A DNA stretch of 5,634 nt from Hyphomicrobium sp. (GCA_030609245.1 JAUWCP010000165.1:1-5634); one strand, 5' to 3'. Shown: positions 1 through 5,465, numbered from the stretch's first letter. Notes: generated from the letters alone by a model not told the origin. Program-made: numbers and translations.

Positions 1-183
1 GGCCAATAAGTAATAAGCGCCTATAATTGTGGCAAGCATTCCAGCAAAGCGAACCCAGAAATCATCCCCGGAACTTAATCCAAACAGGTTCAGCAGAATA
101 TGTGGGACGAACATAAAACCAAGCCCAACAACAAAAATCAGGTACAGACCAAAAACAACCACGCTAAGTTTTGCTTTGCTCAA
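1..183 (-). CDS. Small integral membrane protein, N-terminal part (runs off the left edge)
   Basis: An uninterrupted frame of 61 codons starts with TTG at 183-181 and continues through base 1, so the C-terminus is missing. The visible protein is strongly hydrophobic: after a short basic start (SKAKLS) there is one likely membrane helix at about residues 7-30 (VVVFGLYLIFVVGLGFMFV). A linker follows with PHILLNLFGL and SSGDDFWVRFAG, then a second helix begins (MLATIIGAYYLLA). The start is supported by an almost perfect ribosome binding site six bases upstream. No ATG lies near it in this frame, so an ATG-only gene search would miss it. The pattern resembles small uncharacterised bacterial membrane proteins of roughly 120-130 residues with about four helices; that is recalled resemblance only, and I assign no function. 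The gene is clearly AT-richer (about 43% G+C by hand count) than mreB, leuA and the genes to the right, which suggests a separate origin. Confidence 0.72.
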   Translation of the reverse strand, partial: MSKAKLSVVVFGLYLIFVVGLGFMFVPHILLNLFGLSSGDDFWVRFAGMLATIIGAYYLLA

Positions 184-188
184 AATAA

Positions 189-195
189 CCCTCCT
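189..195 (-). promoter_or_regulatory. Ribosome binding site for the TTG-started membrane protein
   Basis: On the minus strand the bases read AGGAGGG, followed by TTATT and then the TTG start. This is close to the ideal complement of the 16S rRNA tail at the right distance, and it decides the TTG start. It is by far the strongest Shine-Dalgarno site in the window. Confidence 0.75.
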
Positions 196-287
196 CTTAT
201 TTCAAACCCTGCGGGCCTTCTGTGTCTCTCGTTAGGAAACAGACGCCACGTCACGTGTCACGGCTTGGGTCCATGAATTCATAGGTA

Positions 288-314
288 TTTATAGGTTTGA
301 TGCCGTGGCAACAA
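288..314 (-). promoter_or_regulatory. Possible promoter for the left-edge membrane protein gene
   Basis: On the minus strand TTGTTG (314-309) is followed after 15 bases by TATAAA (293-288). The -10 element is good, but the spacer is short and the -35 element is only fair. It lies about 105 bases upstream of the TTG start, between the tRNA 3' end and the gene, which is a plausible place for a promoter. The -35 half overlaps the inverted repeat at 306-322. This is a tentative call from pattern matching only. Confidence 0.25.
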
Positions 315-322
315 CGTTGCCA
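306..322. repeat. Short perfect inverted repeat downstream of tRNA-Lys
   Basis: TGGCAAC, a 3-base gap (AAC) and GTTGCCA form a perfect 7-bp stem. It lies about 35 bases beyond the 3' end of tRNA-Lys. No T-run follows it on the minus strand, so it is not a clear intrinsic terminator. It could be an RNA processing hairpin, an operator overlapping the candidate promoter, or chance. Confidence 0.35.
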
Positions 323-356
323 GATTCGGTCTTAGCTATTGTTTTTGTTGAAAAAT

Positions 357-432
<76 letters not shown>

Positions 433-481
433 GTGCCGCGTATCCGACGGCTGCCCGGCGCCCATGCGCCACGACGGCAAA

Positions 482-502
482 GGGGCCCGCTACGCGAGCC
501 CC
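482..502 (-). terminator. Likely rho-independent terminator after mreB
   Basis: On the minus strand GGGGCTCGC and GCGGGCCCC pair over 9 bp (one G-U pair) around a 3-base loop, followed directly by TTTG. The T-run is short, but the stem is very GC-rich. It sits about 100 bases beyond the mreB stop codon and 50 bases before tRNA-Lys, so it would separate the two transcripts. Confidence 0.5.
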
Positions 503-601
503 AGTAATGAGTTGCGTCTATCATCCCGGCACGGGCCTGTCCAGCGCACCAACCCCCTCGGCACGCCTCAATCGCGTCCGGCGCTCGCCCAACCACCACG
601 C

Positions 602-1639
602 CTATGGCCGCATCAGCAAGTGCTCGCGCTGCCCCAGCTCGGAAAGCACCATCGCGGAACCTTTGACGACGCAATGCATCGGGCTCTGTGTACCGCGAAC
701 CCTGATCCCCACTTGACGCGAGAGCGCGACGTCGAGCTTGTCGAGCATTGCGCCCCCGCCCGTTAAATAGATGCCGCGCAGGGTGATCTCACTCATCACG
801 TCGGGGGGCAGATCTTCTAGGGCGCGCTCGATAAAGTCGGCCATTACGTCGATCGGCTCAGAAAGCGCCGCTGCAATGTCTTTGGGTGTCAGAACCGCCA
901 TCTTGGCGAGACCGGAGCGCACGTCGCGTCCGCGCATATGAACCTCGGCCGCCCGACCATTGAGCTTAGCAAGCGCAGTTCCGGCCTCGATCTTGATGCG
1001 CTCTGCATTTTCCCGGCCGATAAGCAGGTTATGCTTGCGACGCACGTAGCGAATGATCGCCTCGTCCATGGCGTTGCCAGCGCAGCGCAGCGTGCGCGCA
1101 GCAATAACGACGCCGCGCGCGAGCACGGCAATATCTGTCGTTCCGCCACCGACGTCGACAACCATCAAGGCCGTGCCTTCTTCGACCGAAAGTCCCACGC
1201 CCAGAGAGGCCGCCACCGGCTCGGCAACGAGGTAGACCTTGCGCGCGCCCAACGACATTGCCGTGTCGTAAACTGCGCGCCGTTCCACTGGCGTTGCGCC
1301 CGCCGGTACGCAGATCAGGATGCGCGGGCGGCGAAACCCCAACATCGTCTTGGCGCGCTTGATGAACTGGCGCAGCATCTCCTCGGTCGCGACGAAGTCG
1401 GCAATGAAACCGTCGCGCAGCGGGTGAACCTCCTCAATCTTCTCAGGCGACCGGCGCACCAGCAGCTTGGCTTTACGCCCGACGGCCAGCAGCTCGCGCC
1501 CACCGCGAAACGGATGCACGGCGATGACGGATGGCTCATCAATGATGATGCCGCGCCCGGCCACATGGACAAGCGTATTCGCCGTGCCCAGGTCTATGGC
1601 AATATCATCAGAAAAAGCGGTCGCTACACCCAGCTGCAT
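602..1639 (-). CDS. mreB: Rod shape-determining protein MreB (diverged actin homologue)
   Basis: MreB polymerises with ATP under the inner membrane and positions the machinery for lateral cell wall synthesis. The actin/Hsp70 ATPase fold is readable throughout. The phosphate-1 loop is IDLGTANTLV at residues 15-24; ICVPAGATPVERRAV at 109-123 is the connecting motif; the phosphate-2 loop VVDVGGGTTDIAV is at 160-172; the adenosine motif LTGGGAML is at 292-299. Glu140 and Thr167 fall where I recall the catalytic residues of Caulobacter MreB, which supports the ATG at 1639 (345 residues). The GTG at 1654 would add five residues. Ribosome binding is weak at both (GAG seven bases before the ATG). It differs from typical MreB in several conserved spots: VAEP for IEEP at 138-141, CAGNAMDEAI at 186-195, and a C-terminus with GTQSPMHCVVKGSA in place of the usual DDPL(T/S)CVALGTG-like segment. 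It lies downstream of leuA behind a terminator and is not followed by mreC/mreD, so it may be a second, solitary MreB. Confidence 0.93.
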   Translation of the reverse strand: MQLGVATAFSDDIAIDLGTANTLVHVAGRGIIIDEPSVIAVHPFRGGRELLAVGRKAKLLVRRSPEKIEEVHPLRDGFIADFVATEEMLRQFIKRAKTMLGFRRPRILICVPAGATPVERRAVYDTAMSLGARKVYLVAEPVAASLGVGLSVEEGTALMVVDVGGGTTDIAVLARGVVIAARTLRCAGNAMDEAIIRYVRRKHNLLIGRENAERIKIEAGTALAKLNGRAAEVHMRGRDVRSGLAKMAVLTPKDIAAALSEPIDVMADFIERALEDLPPDVMSEITLRGIYLTGGGAMLDKLDVALSRQVGIRVRGTQSPMHCVVKGSAMVLSELGQREHLLMRP

Positions 1640-1702
1640 TCTCCACTCGCACACTCTGGCGGGCCACCCATCACGTACACCAAGCTCAAGACGCAGCCCT
1701 GC

Positions 1703-1730
1703 CCGGTCTCATAACCCCGGTCTCATAACT
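1703..1730. repeat. Two tandem 14-bp repeats upstream of mreB
   Basis: CCGGTCTCATAACC (1703-1716) is followed directly by CCGGTCTCATAACT (1717-1730), identical in 13 of 14 positions. The second copy also contains the inverted repeat TCTCA-TAAC-TGAGA. The pair lies 64-91 bases before the chosen mreB start, in the 227-base spacer after leuA. It could be a double binding site for a regulator of mreB or a replication-slippage duplication. No convincing -35/-10 pair was found next to it. Confidence 0.5.
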
Positions 1731-1806
1731 GAGAGCAACTCTTGTGCCGGCCGACCCATCAAGAGACTTAAACCGTCTGTTGAGTGAAGCCAACGCACGA
1801 CAGAAA

Positions 1807-1845
1807 GCAACGGCCGTGCTTGCCTAAGGTAAGCACGGCCGTTGC
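1807..1845 (-). terminator. Rho-independent terminator of leuA
   Basis: GCAACGGCCGTGCTT (1807-1821) and AAGCACGGCCGTTGC (1831-1845) form a perfect 15-bp stem with a 9-base loop; the loop can add two or three more pairs. On the minus strand the stem is followed by TTTCTGTC. It begins 22 bases after the leuA stop codon. The length and perfection make this the clearest terminator in the window. It means mreB probably has its own promoter in 1640-1806. Confidence 0.85.
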
Positions 1846-1866
1846 ATTCCCTTTGAGCAAAACAAC

Positions 1867-3444
1867 CTAGATCGCCTGTTGGACCCGGGCAGTTTTCTGC
1901 CGCTTAACCATGAGGCGCGTGAGCGCGTAGACGTATGCGCGTGCCGAGGCGACCAACGTGTCCGTTTCGGCCCCGCGCCCGGTAACCATGTAGCCACCTT
2001 CCTCTAGTCGTACTGTGACCTTGGCCTGGGCGTCGGTGCCTTCCGTCACGGCGTGCACCTGGTAGAGGTCGAGCTTGGCCTCGTGCGGTACCAGCATCTT
2101 TATGGCATTGAAGGTTGCATCTACCGGGCCGTTGCCGATTGCTTGCACAGTGTGCTCCGTGCCTTCGATGTCGAGCGTCAGCGTGGCCGATTGCGGTCCC
2201 ATGGTGCCGGCAATGACCGTCAGGGCCACGACCTTCATGCGATCATGCATATGGGCGATGCCCTCATCAACGATGGCTTCGATGTCCTCGTCGTAGATTT
2301 GCTTCTTTCGGTCGGCCAGACTCTTGAAGCGCAAGAACGCATTCTCAAGCGCATTCTCCCCCAGCTCATAGCCAAGCTCCTTCAGCTTGCTACGAAATGC
2401 GTTGCGCCCGGAATGCTTCCCCATGACGAGCGAGCTCTTACTGACGCCCACAGACTCCGGCGTCATGATCTCGTAGGTCTGCTGGTACTTCAGAATGCCA
2501 TCTTGATGAATGCCGCTCTCATGCGCAAACGCATTGCGGCCGACGATAGCCTTGTTGTACTGAACGGGGAAATTGGTCACCGCCGACACAAGCTTTGAAG
2601 CCCGCGACAGCAGCGTGGTATCGATCCCGTAATCATACGGCAGCAAGTCGCGGCGCGTACGCATCGCCATGACGACCTCTTCGAGCGCCGCATTTCCGGC
2701 ACGTTCGCCGATGCCATTAATCGTGCATTCGATCTGCCGAGCGCCCGCCGCCATGGCCGCGATCGAATTCGCCACGGCAAGCCCCAAATCGTCGTGGCAG
2801 TGTGTGGAGAAGATCGCCTTGTCGGATTGAGCCACGCGTTCGCGCACGGCGCGGAACATGCCAGCGTATTCCTCCGGCGTCGCGTAGCCGACAGTGTCGG
2901 GCAGGTTGATGGTCGTGGCGCCTGCCTTGATTGCCGCTTCCACGCAACGGCACAGATAGTCAATTGACGTACGCGTGGCGTCCATCGCCGACCACTCGAC
3001 ATCCTCCACGAGGTTGCGCGCCCGCGTCACGGTCGCGGTGATGATTTCCAGAACTTCGGCCTCGGTCTTGCGCATCTGATGCGCAAGGTGAATGGGCGAC
3101 GTCGACACGAACGTGTGGATGCGGCCGCGTTGCGCGTGGCGCACGGCCTCGCCGGCGCGATCGATATCGGCAAATATTGCCCGCGCAAGACCGGCGACCG
3201 TCGCCTTCTTCACGCGCTTGGAAATCGCGCTCACAGCCTCAAAGTCGCCGTCCGAGGCAATTGGAAAACCGGCCTCGATGATATCGACACCCAGCGCGTC
3301 GAGGCAGTCGGCCACCTCCAACTTTTCCTCGAAGTTCATGGTCGCGCCGGGGCACTGTTCCCCATCGCGCAGCGTCGTATCGAAGATCAGAACCCGGTCG
3401 GCGTTGGCCTTCGCGGCCTCGGGCTTATCGGATTTGGTGCTCAT
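1867..3444 (-). CDS. leuA: 2-isopropylmalate synthase LeuA
   Basis: LeuA joins acetyl-CoA and 2-oxoisovalerate to form 2-isopropylmalate, the committed step of leucine synthesis, in the cytoplasm; leucine normally inhibits it. The catalytic TIM barrel begins with FDTTLRDGEQ at residues 21-30. The metal-binding HCH lies at 215-217 in FSTHCHDDLG, NGIGERAGN is at 243-251 and HESGIHQDG at 308-316. The C-terminal regulatory (LeuA dimer) domain covers about 400-525, with GNGPVDA at 437-443 and GRGAETDT at 489-496. With the ATG at 3444 the protein has 525 residues, the usual size. An in-frame ATG at 3489 would add 15 residues (PAPKGGWPKGKTRP), but that segment overlaps a hairpin at 3465-3487 that looks like untranslated leader. 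Neither start has a strong ribosome binding site (AAGGGA lies 12 bases before 3444). A leucine leader peptide and hairpin precede it, and a strong terminator follows. Confidence 0.97.
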   Translation of the reverse strand: MSTKSDKPEAAKANADRVLIFDTTLRDGEQCPGATMNFEEKLEVADCLDALGVDIIEAGFPIASDGDFEAVSAISKRVKKATVAGLARAIFADIDRAGEAVRHAQRGRIHTFVSTSPIHLAHQMRKTEAEVLEIITATVTRARNLVEDVEWSAMDATRTSIDYLCRCVEAAIKAGATTINLPDTVGYATPEEYAGMFRAVRERVAQSDKAIFSTHCHDDLGLAVANSIAAMAAGARQIECTINGIGERAGNAALEEVVMAMRTRRDLLPYDYGIDTTLLSRASKLVSAVTNFPVQYNKAIVGRNAFAHESGIHQDGILKYQQTYEIMTPESVGVSKSSLVMGKHSGRNAFRSKLKELGYELGENALENAFLRFKSLADRKKQIYDEDIEAIVDEGIAHMHDRMKVVALTVIAGTMGPQSATLTLDIEGTEHTVQAIGNGPVDATFNAIKMLVPHEAKLDLYQVHAVTEGTDAQAKVTVRLEEGGYMVTGRGAETDTLVASARAYVYALTRLMVKRQKTARVQQAI

Positions 3445-3464
3445 CGGTCTTGTCTTTCCCTTCG

Positions 3465-3487
3465 GCCAGCCTCCCTTCGGAGCTGGC
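3465..3487 (-). promoter_or_regulatory. Second hairpin in the leuA leader, next to the start codons
   Basis: On the minus strand GCCAG-CTCC pairs with GGAG-G-CTGGC around a 4-base GAAG loop, giving 9 bp with one bulged G. The right arm contains GGGAGG. The hairpin begins at the last base of the upstream ATG (3489) and ends 20 bases before the ATG at 3444. If translation starts at 3444 this is leader RNA that could control ribosome access. No T-run follows, so it is not a typical intrinsic terminator. Confidence 0.4.
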
Positions 3488-3517
3488 ATTCATCCATCGG
3501 CTCTCTCAACTTTTCAT

Positions 3518-3566
3518 CCCCTGAGCGCCTGTCCCGGTTCGTCCCGGGACAGCCACGGCTCAGGGG
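3518..3566 (-). promoter_or_regulatory. Nested hairpin of the leuA leader (probable attenuator element)
   Basis: A 9-bp outer stem (CCCCTGAGC with GCTCAGGGG, 3558-3566 and 3518-3526) encloses an internal loop and a perfect 8-bp inner stem (TGTCCCGG with CCGGGACA, 3544-3551 and 3530-3537) with a 6-base loop. On the minus strand the first arm covers the last base of the Ser36 codon, the Pro37 codon and the stop codon of the leader peptide. A ribosome finishing the leader would therefore block the outer stem, and one held at the leucine codons would leave most of it free. The following bases (ATGAAAAGTTG) are not a T-run, so control may act through another structure, Rho, or translation of leuA. 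The structure is seen; the mechanism is inferred. Confidence 0.65.
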
Positions 3567-3673
3567 CTTATAAGGAGGAGGGTAAGAAGCCGATGGGCGC
3601 GCGCCGGGAGAGCGCAGCGGAATTTTCCCGCGCGGCTCTTAATGAGGCCAAAACTGGTGATCGGCTGGCGCAT
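3560..3673 (-). CDS. leuL: Leucine leader peptide (37 residues) upstream of leuA
   Basis: A short frame starts with ATG at 3673-3671 and ends with TGA at 3562-3560, 115 bases before the chosen leuA start. Its C-terminus reads HRLLTLLLISP, with five leucines in six positions (residues 29-34), the hallmark of a leucine attenuator leader. All seven leucine codons in the peptide are CTT or CTC. The stop codon lies inside the first arm of the nested hairpin at 3518-3566, as expected if ribosome position controls RNA folding. The rest of the peptide (basic, with KSRAGKFR) has no recognisable function, which is normal for leaders. No strong ribosome binding site is visible before the ATG, and I see no other ATG, GTG or TTG in frame, so the exact start is less certain than the leucine run. 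Known biology: scarce charged tRNA-Leu stalls the ribosome in the leucine run and raises expression of the following gene. The gene name is by analogy. Confidence 0.75.
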   Translation of the reverse strand: MRQPITSFGLIKSRAGKFRCALPARAHRLLTLLLISP

Positions 3674-3700
3674 AGCGTTTTCTACTAATACATTTGGACC

Positions 3701-3719
3701 CGATCGGCTAGGCTGATCG
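3701..3719. repeat. Imperfect palindrome upstream of the leucine leader
   Basis: CGATCGGCTAGGCTGATCG pairs at 7 of 9 positions around a central A. It lies about 30 bases upstream of the leader peptide start, in the 137-base spacer after the PhzF gene. It has the size of a typical operator for a dimeric regulator. Nothing ties it to a particular protein, and no convincing promoter elements are visible beside it. Confidence 0.3.
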
Positions 3720-3791
3720 ATAATCAAATAAGCCTAAAGGGTTGACGAATTGCAAGCCGCGGCTGGCCCAGGGCGCACATTTGTAGGGCCG

Positions 3792-3820
3792 GCACACTGC
3801 TCAGCGCGGCCTAAGTGTGC
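3792..3820 (-). terminator. Weak hairpin at the end of the PhzF gene
   Basis: GCACACT (3792-3798) and AGTGTGC (3814-3820) form a 7-bp stem with a 15-base loop that contains the TAG stop codon. No T-run follows on the minus strand. It might protect or end the transcript before the leucine leader, but the overlap with the coding end and the missing T-run make this a low-confidence call. Confidence 0.2.
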
Positions 3821-4722
3821 AAGCTGCCTTCCGCGACCCGCACCGCGTTACCCCCGATTCGCACGATATCGAGGCCACCCCCCTCGACAACCAAAGTCAG
3901 CACGATGGTGCTGGGGCGTCCCATCTCGTAGCCTTGCTCGATCACGCGCTTATGCGCCCCGTCGGGCAGATCGTCGAATTCGTTGACCACGCCGGCGAAT
4001 CCGACGGTCGCCGATCCCGTGGCGGGATCCTCGGTAATGCCGAACTTTGGGGCGAACATGCGCGCGTGGAACGCAGACGCCTTATGTACGCACTGGCGCG
4101 TATAGAGGTAGACCCCGTCAACCTCGTCTTCGGGAAAGACCTGGGACCAGTGCGCGCCGTTGATGCGGAACTTGGTCATCGCTTCAAGGGTTGCAACGGG
4201 AATGAATGCGAATGTGTTGCCCGAGTAGAAGCGCAAAGCGGTGTGATTTTCGAACCCGATCTCGCGCGGAAGCAAGCCGATTGCGTCGGCAAGGCGGTCG
4301 CGCGATACGAGCGTGCCGGTCTTCTCCGGCAGCTTGGGGGCGTCGAACTCGGCAAAGGGCGCCTCTCCCGCACGCAATCGCACGCCGACCCGCACGATCC
4401 CGATCGGCTGTTCCAGCGCGATGATGGCGTCGCACTCTCCGTTCACAATCGGTGTACGCAGTTCGGCAAGCAGGATCGCCGTCCCGATAGTCGGGTGACC
4501 GGCAAAGGGCACCTCACATTCAGGCGTGAAAATCCGGACCTTCGCAGAATGTGCCGGATTGTCGGCTTTCAGTACGAACACCGTCTCGGAGAGGCTGAGC
4601 TCCCGCGCGATCTGCTGCATCTGCTCTGAGGTCAGCCCATCCGCCTCATGCACCACCGCAAGCGGGTTTCCGCCAAAACGGCGATCGGTGAAAACATCGA
4701 GCGTGTGAAACTGCAACGGCAT
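3811..4722 (-). CDS. PhzF family isomerase-like protein
   Basis: The protein belongs to the PhzF/YddE family, which has the two-domain diaminopimelate epimerase fold. The best known member, PhzF of Pseudomonas, isomerises trans-2,3-dihydro-3-hydroxyanthranilate in phenazine synthesis; most other members have unknown substrates. Signature segments are all present: DVFTDRRFGGNPLAVV at residues 9-24, the catalytic Glu46 in LSETVFV, FTPECEVPFAGHPTIGTA at 65-82 with conserved His76, and EDPATGSA at 231-238 with Asp232. The 303-residue length is complete for the family. The ATG at 4722 is chosen because AGGGGG lies 8 bases upstream and MPLQFHTLDVF fits the family N-terminus; a GTG at 4752 would add ten residues. 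No other phenazine genes are nearby, so a phenazine role is not supported. It follows the NUDIX gene by 52 bases on the same strand and may share its transcript. The substrate is unknown. Confidence 0.93.
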   Translation of the reverse strand: MPLQFHTLDVFTDRRFGGNPLAVVHEADGLTSEQMQQIARELSLSETVFVLKADNPAHSAKVRIFTPECEVPFAGHPTIGTAILLAELRTPIVNGECDAIIALEQPIGIVRVGVRLRAGEAPFAEFDAPKLPEKTGTLVSRDRLADAIGLLPREIGFENHTALRFYSGNTFAFIPVATLEAMTKFRINGAHWSQVFPEDEVDGVYLYTRQCVHKASAFHARMFAPKFGITEDPATGSATVGFAGVVNEFDDLPDGAHKRVIEQGYEMGRPSTIVLTLVVEGGGLDIVRIGGNAVRVAEGSLHT

Positions 4723-4774
4723 GAAGCGGGCCCCCTGGTGAAGTGGGCGCACTCTGACGCAAGCGCACGCCGGG

Positions 4775-5455
4775 TCAAGCAGCTAAAAGCGCACTCAACA
4801 AAACGGTGGCATAGCCCGGCATCGTGTGCGCGTCGATATCACTACGGCTGCGCACGATCACGACATCGGCAAGCTCAGCTTCCGGCTGCCGGCGTACGTA
4901 ATTGAGGATGTGAGCTTTGAGCGCATCGCTCGGCAGAGCGCTGCGCCATTCGACAGCGATCGAAACATGAGGGCCCGACGTCGTGACGAGGTAGCCCGGT
5001 GCGCGCGCAAATTCGTCTGGCATCATCCCGGTTTCTTCGTGCAACTCACGTGCCGTACCAGCATCTATATCGACCACTCCCGCACGTACGTCACGCTCGT
5101 CGATGAACCCGCCTGGTGGATAGGCGAGCCCTTGATTGACGTTACCTGCCGTTTGACGGCCCAGCAGCACATGCCCTTCTGCGGAGCGGATCACCACAGA
5201 GCCAAAACCATCACGCACACCTGCCTCGGGGTAGCCCAGTGCACGCCAGTAGAGAAAACTCTTGAAGTCGCTGCGTAGAAGGGTGGCGGTGAATACGTTG
5301 TGCTCAAACATGCACGTACGCAACAGATGCACCACACCGTCATAGAGCTTTGGACTTACCGATCTCTGCTGCTCCCAGTACTCGGCGATCTCATCGGCGT
5401 GTCGCACGGCAAAGGGCCACGCCTCCGGGGCAAGACGAAGCGCACACCGAGCCAT
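4775..5455 (-). CDS. NUDIX hydrolase with an extended NUDIX box
   Basis: NUDIX enzymes cleave nucleoside diphosphates linked to another group, using divalent metal. Residues 1-75 form an N-terminal extension rich in aromatic and charged residues (EAWPFAVRHADEIAEYW). The NUDIX domain follows, with FGSVVIRSAEGHVLLGRQ at 84-101, NQGLAYPPGGFID at 107-119 and the catalytic helix RELHEETG at 136-143, which keeps Arg136, Glu137, Glu140 and Glu141. The box departs from the GX5EX7REUXEEXGU consensus: 19 residues instead of 13 separate the Gly from the Arg, and the first Glu is not at its usual place. The start at 5455 (226 residues) is chosen for the GGGAGG ten bases upstream and the MARCALRL-type beginning recalled from homologues. 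ATG at 5500 (241 residues) or GTG at 5569 (264 residues) are possible. The substrate cannot be told from the sequence. It lies directly upstream of the PhzF gene. Confidence 0.88.
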   Translation of the reverse strand: MARCALRLAPEAWPFAVRHADEIAEYWEQQRSVSPKLYDGVVHLLRTCMFEHNVFTATLLRSDFKSFLYWRALGYPEAGVRDGFGSVVIRSAEGHVLLGRQTAGNVNQGLAYPPGGFIDERDVRAGVVDIDAGTARELHEETGMMPDEFARAPGYLVTTSGPHVSIAVEWRSALPSDALKAHILNYVRRQPEAELADVVIVRSRSDIDAHTMPGYATVLLSALLAA

Positions 5456-5465
5456 GCGGACAACG

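Noticed and set aside
29..235. Plus-strand 68-residue frame at the left edge
   Set aside because: It is antisense to the membrane protein frame, which has a strong ribosome binding site and a sensible hydrophobic product; the plus-strand product is low-complexity and lacks such a site.
252..257. CACGTG palindrome within a run of GTCAC/CACGT repeats
   Set aside because: A six-base palindrome in this context is too short to support as an operator without conservation data.
938..1714. Plus-strand 258-residue frame opposite mreB
   Set aside because: It mirrors mreB in a GC-rich gene where antisense frames stay open by codon bias; no recognisable domain or ribosome binding site.
3092..3688. Plus-strand 198-residue frame across the leuA start and leader
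   Set aside because: It is antisense to leuA and its leader; it has no recognisable domain and is explained by GC-rich codon structure.
3674..3760. Possible promoter for the leucine leader (TTGCAA with CTTATT, 17-base spacer, minus strand)
   Set aside because: The -10 candidate matches only three of six consensus bases, and several equally weak alternatives exist.
3755..3764. AGCCGCGGCT palindrome downstream of the PhzF gene
   Set aside because: Ten-base GC palindromes are expected by chance in GC-rich DNA, and no T-run follows to make it a terminator.
3817..4629. Plus-strand 270-residue frame opposite the PhzF gene
   Set aside because: It is the mirror of a clearly conserved protein on the other strand.
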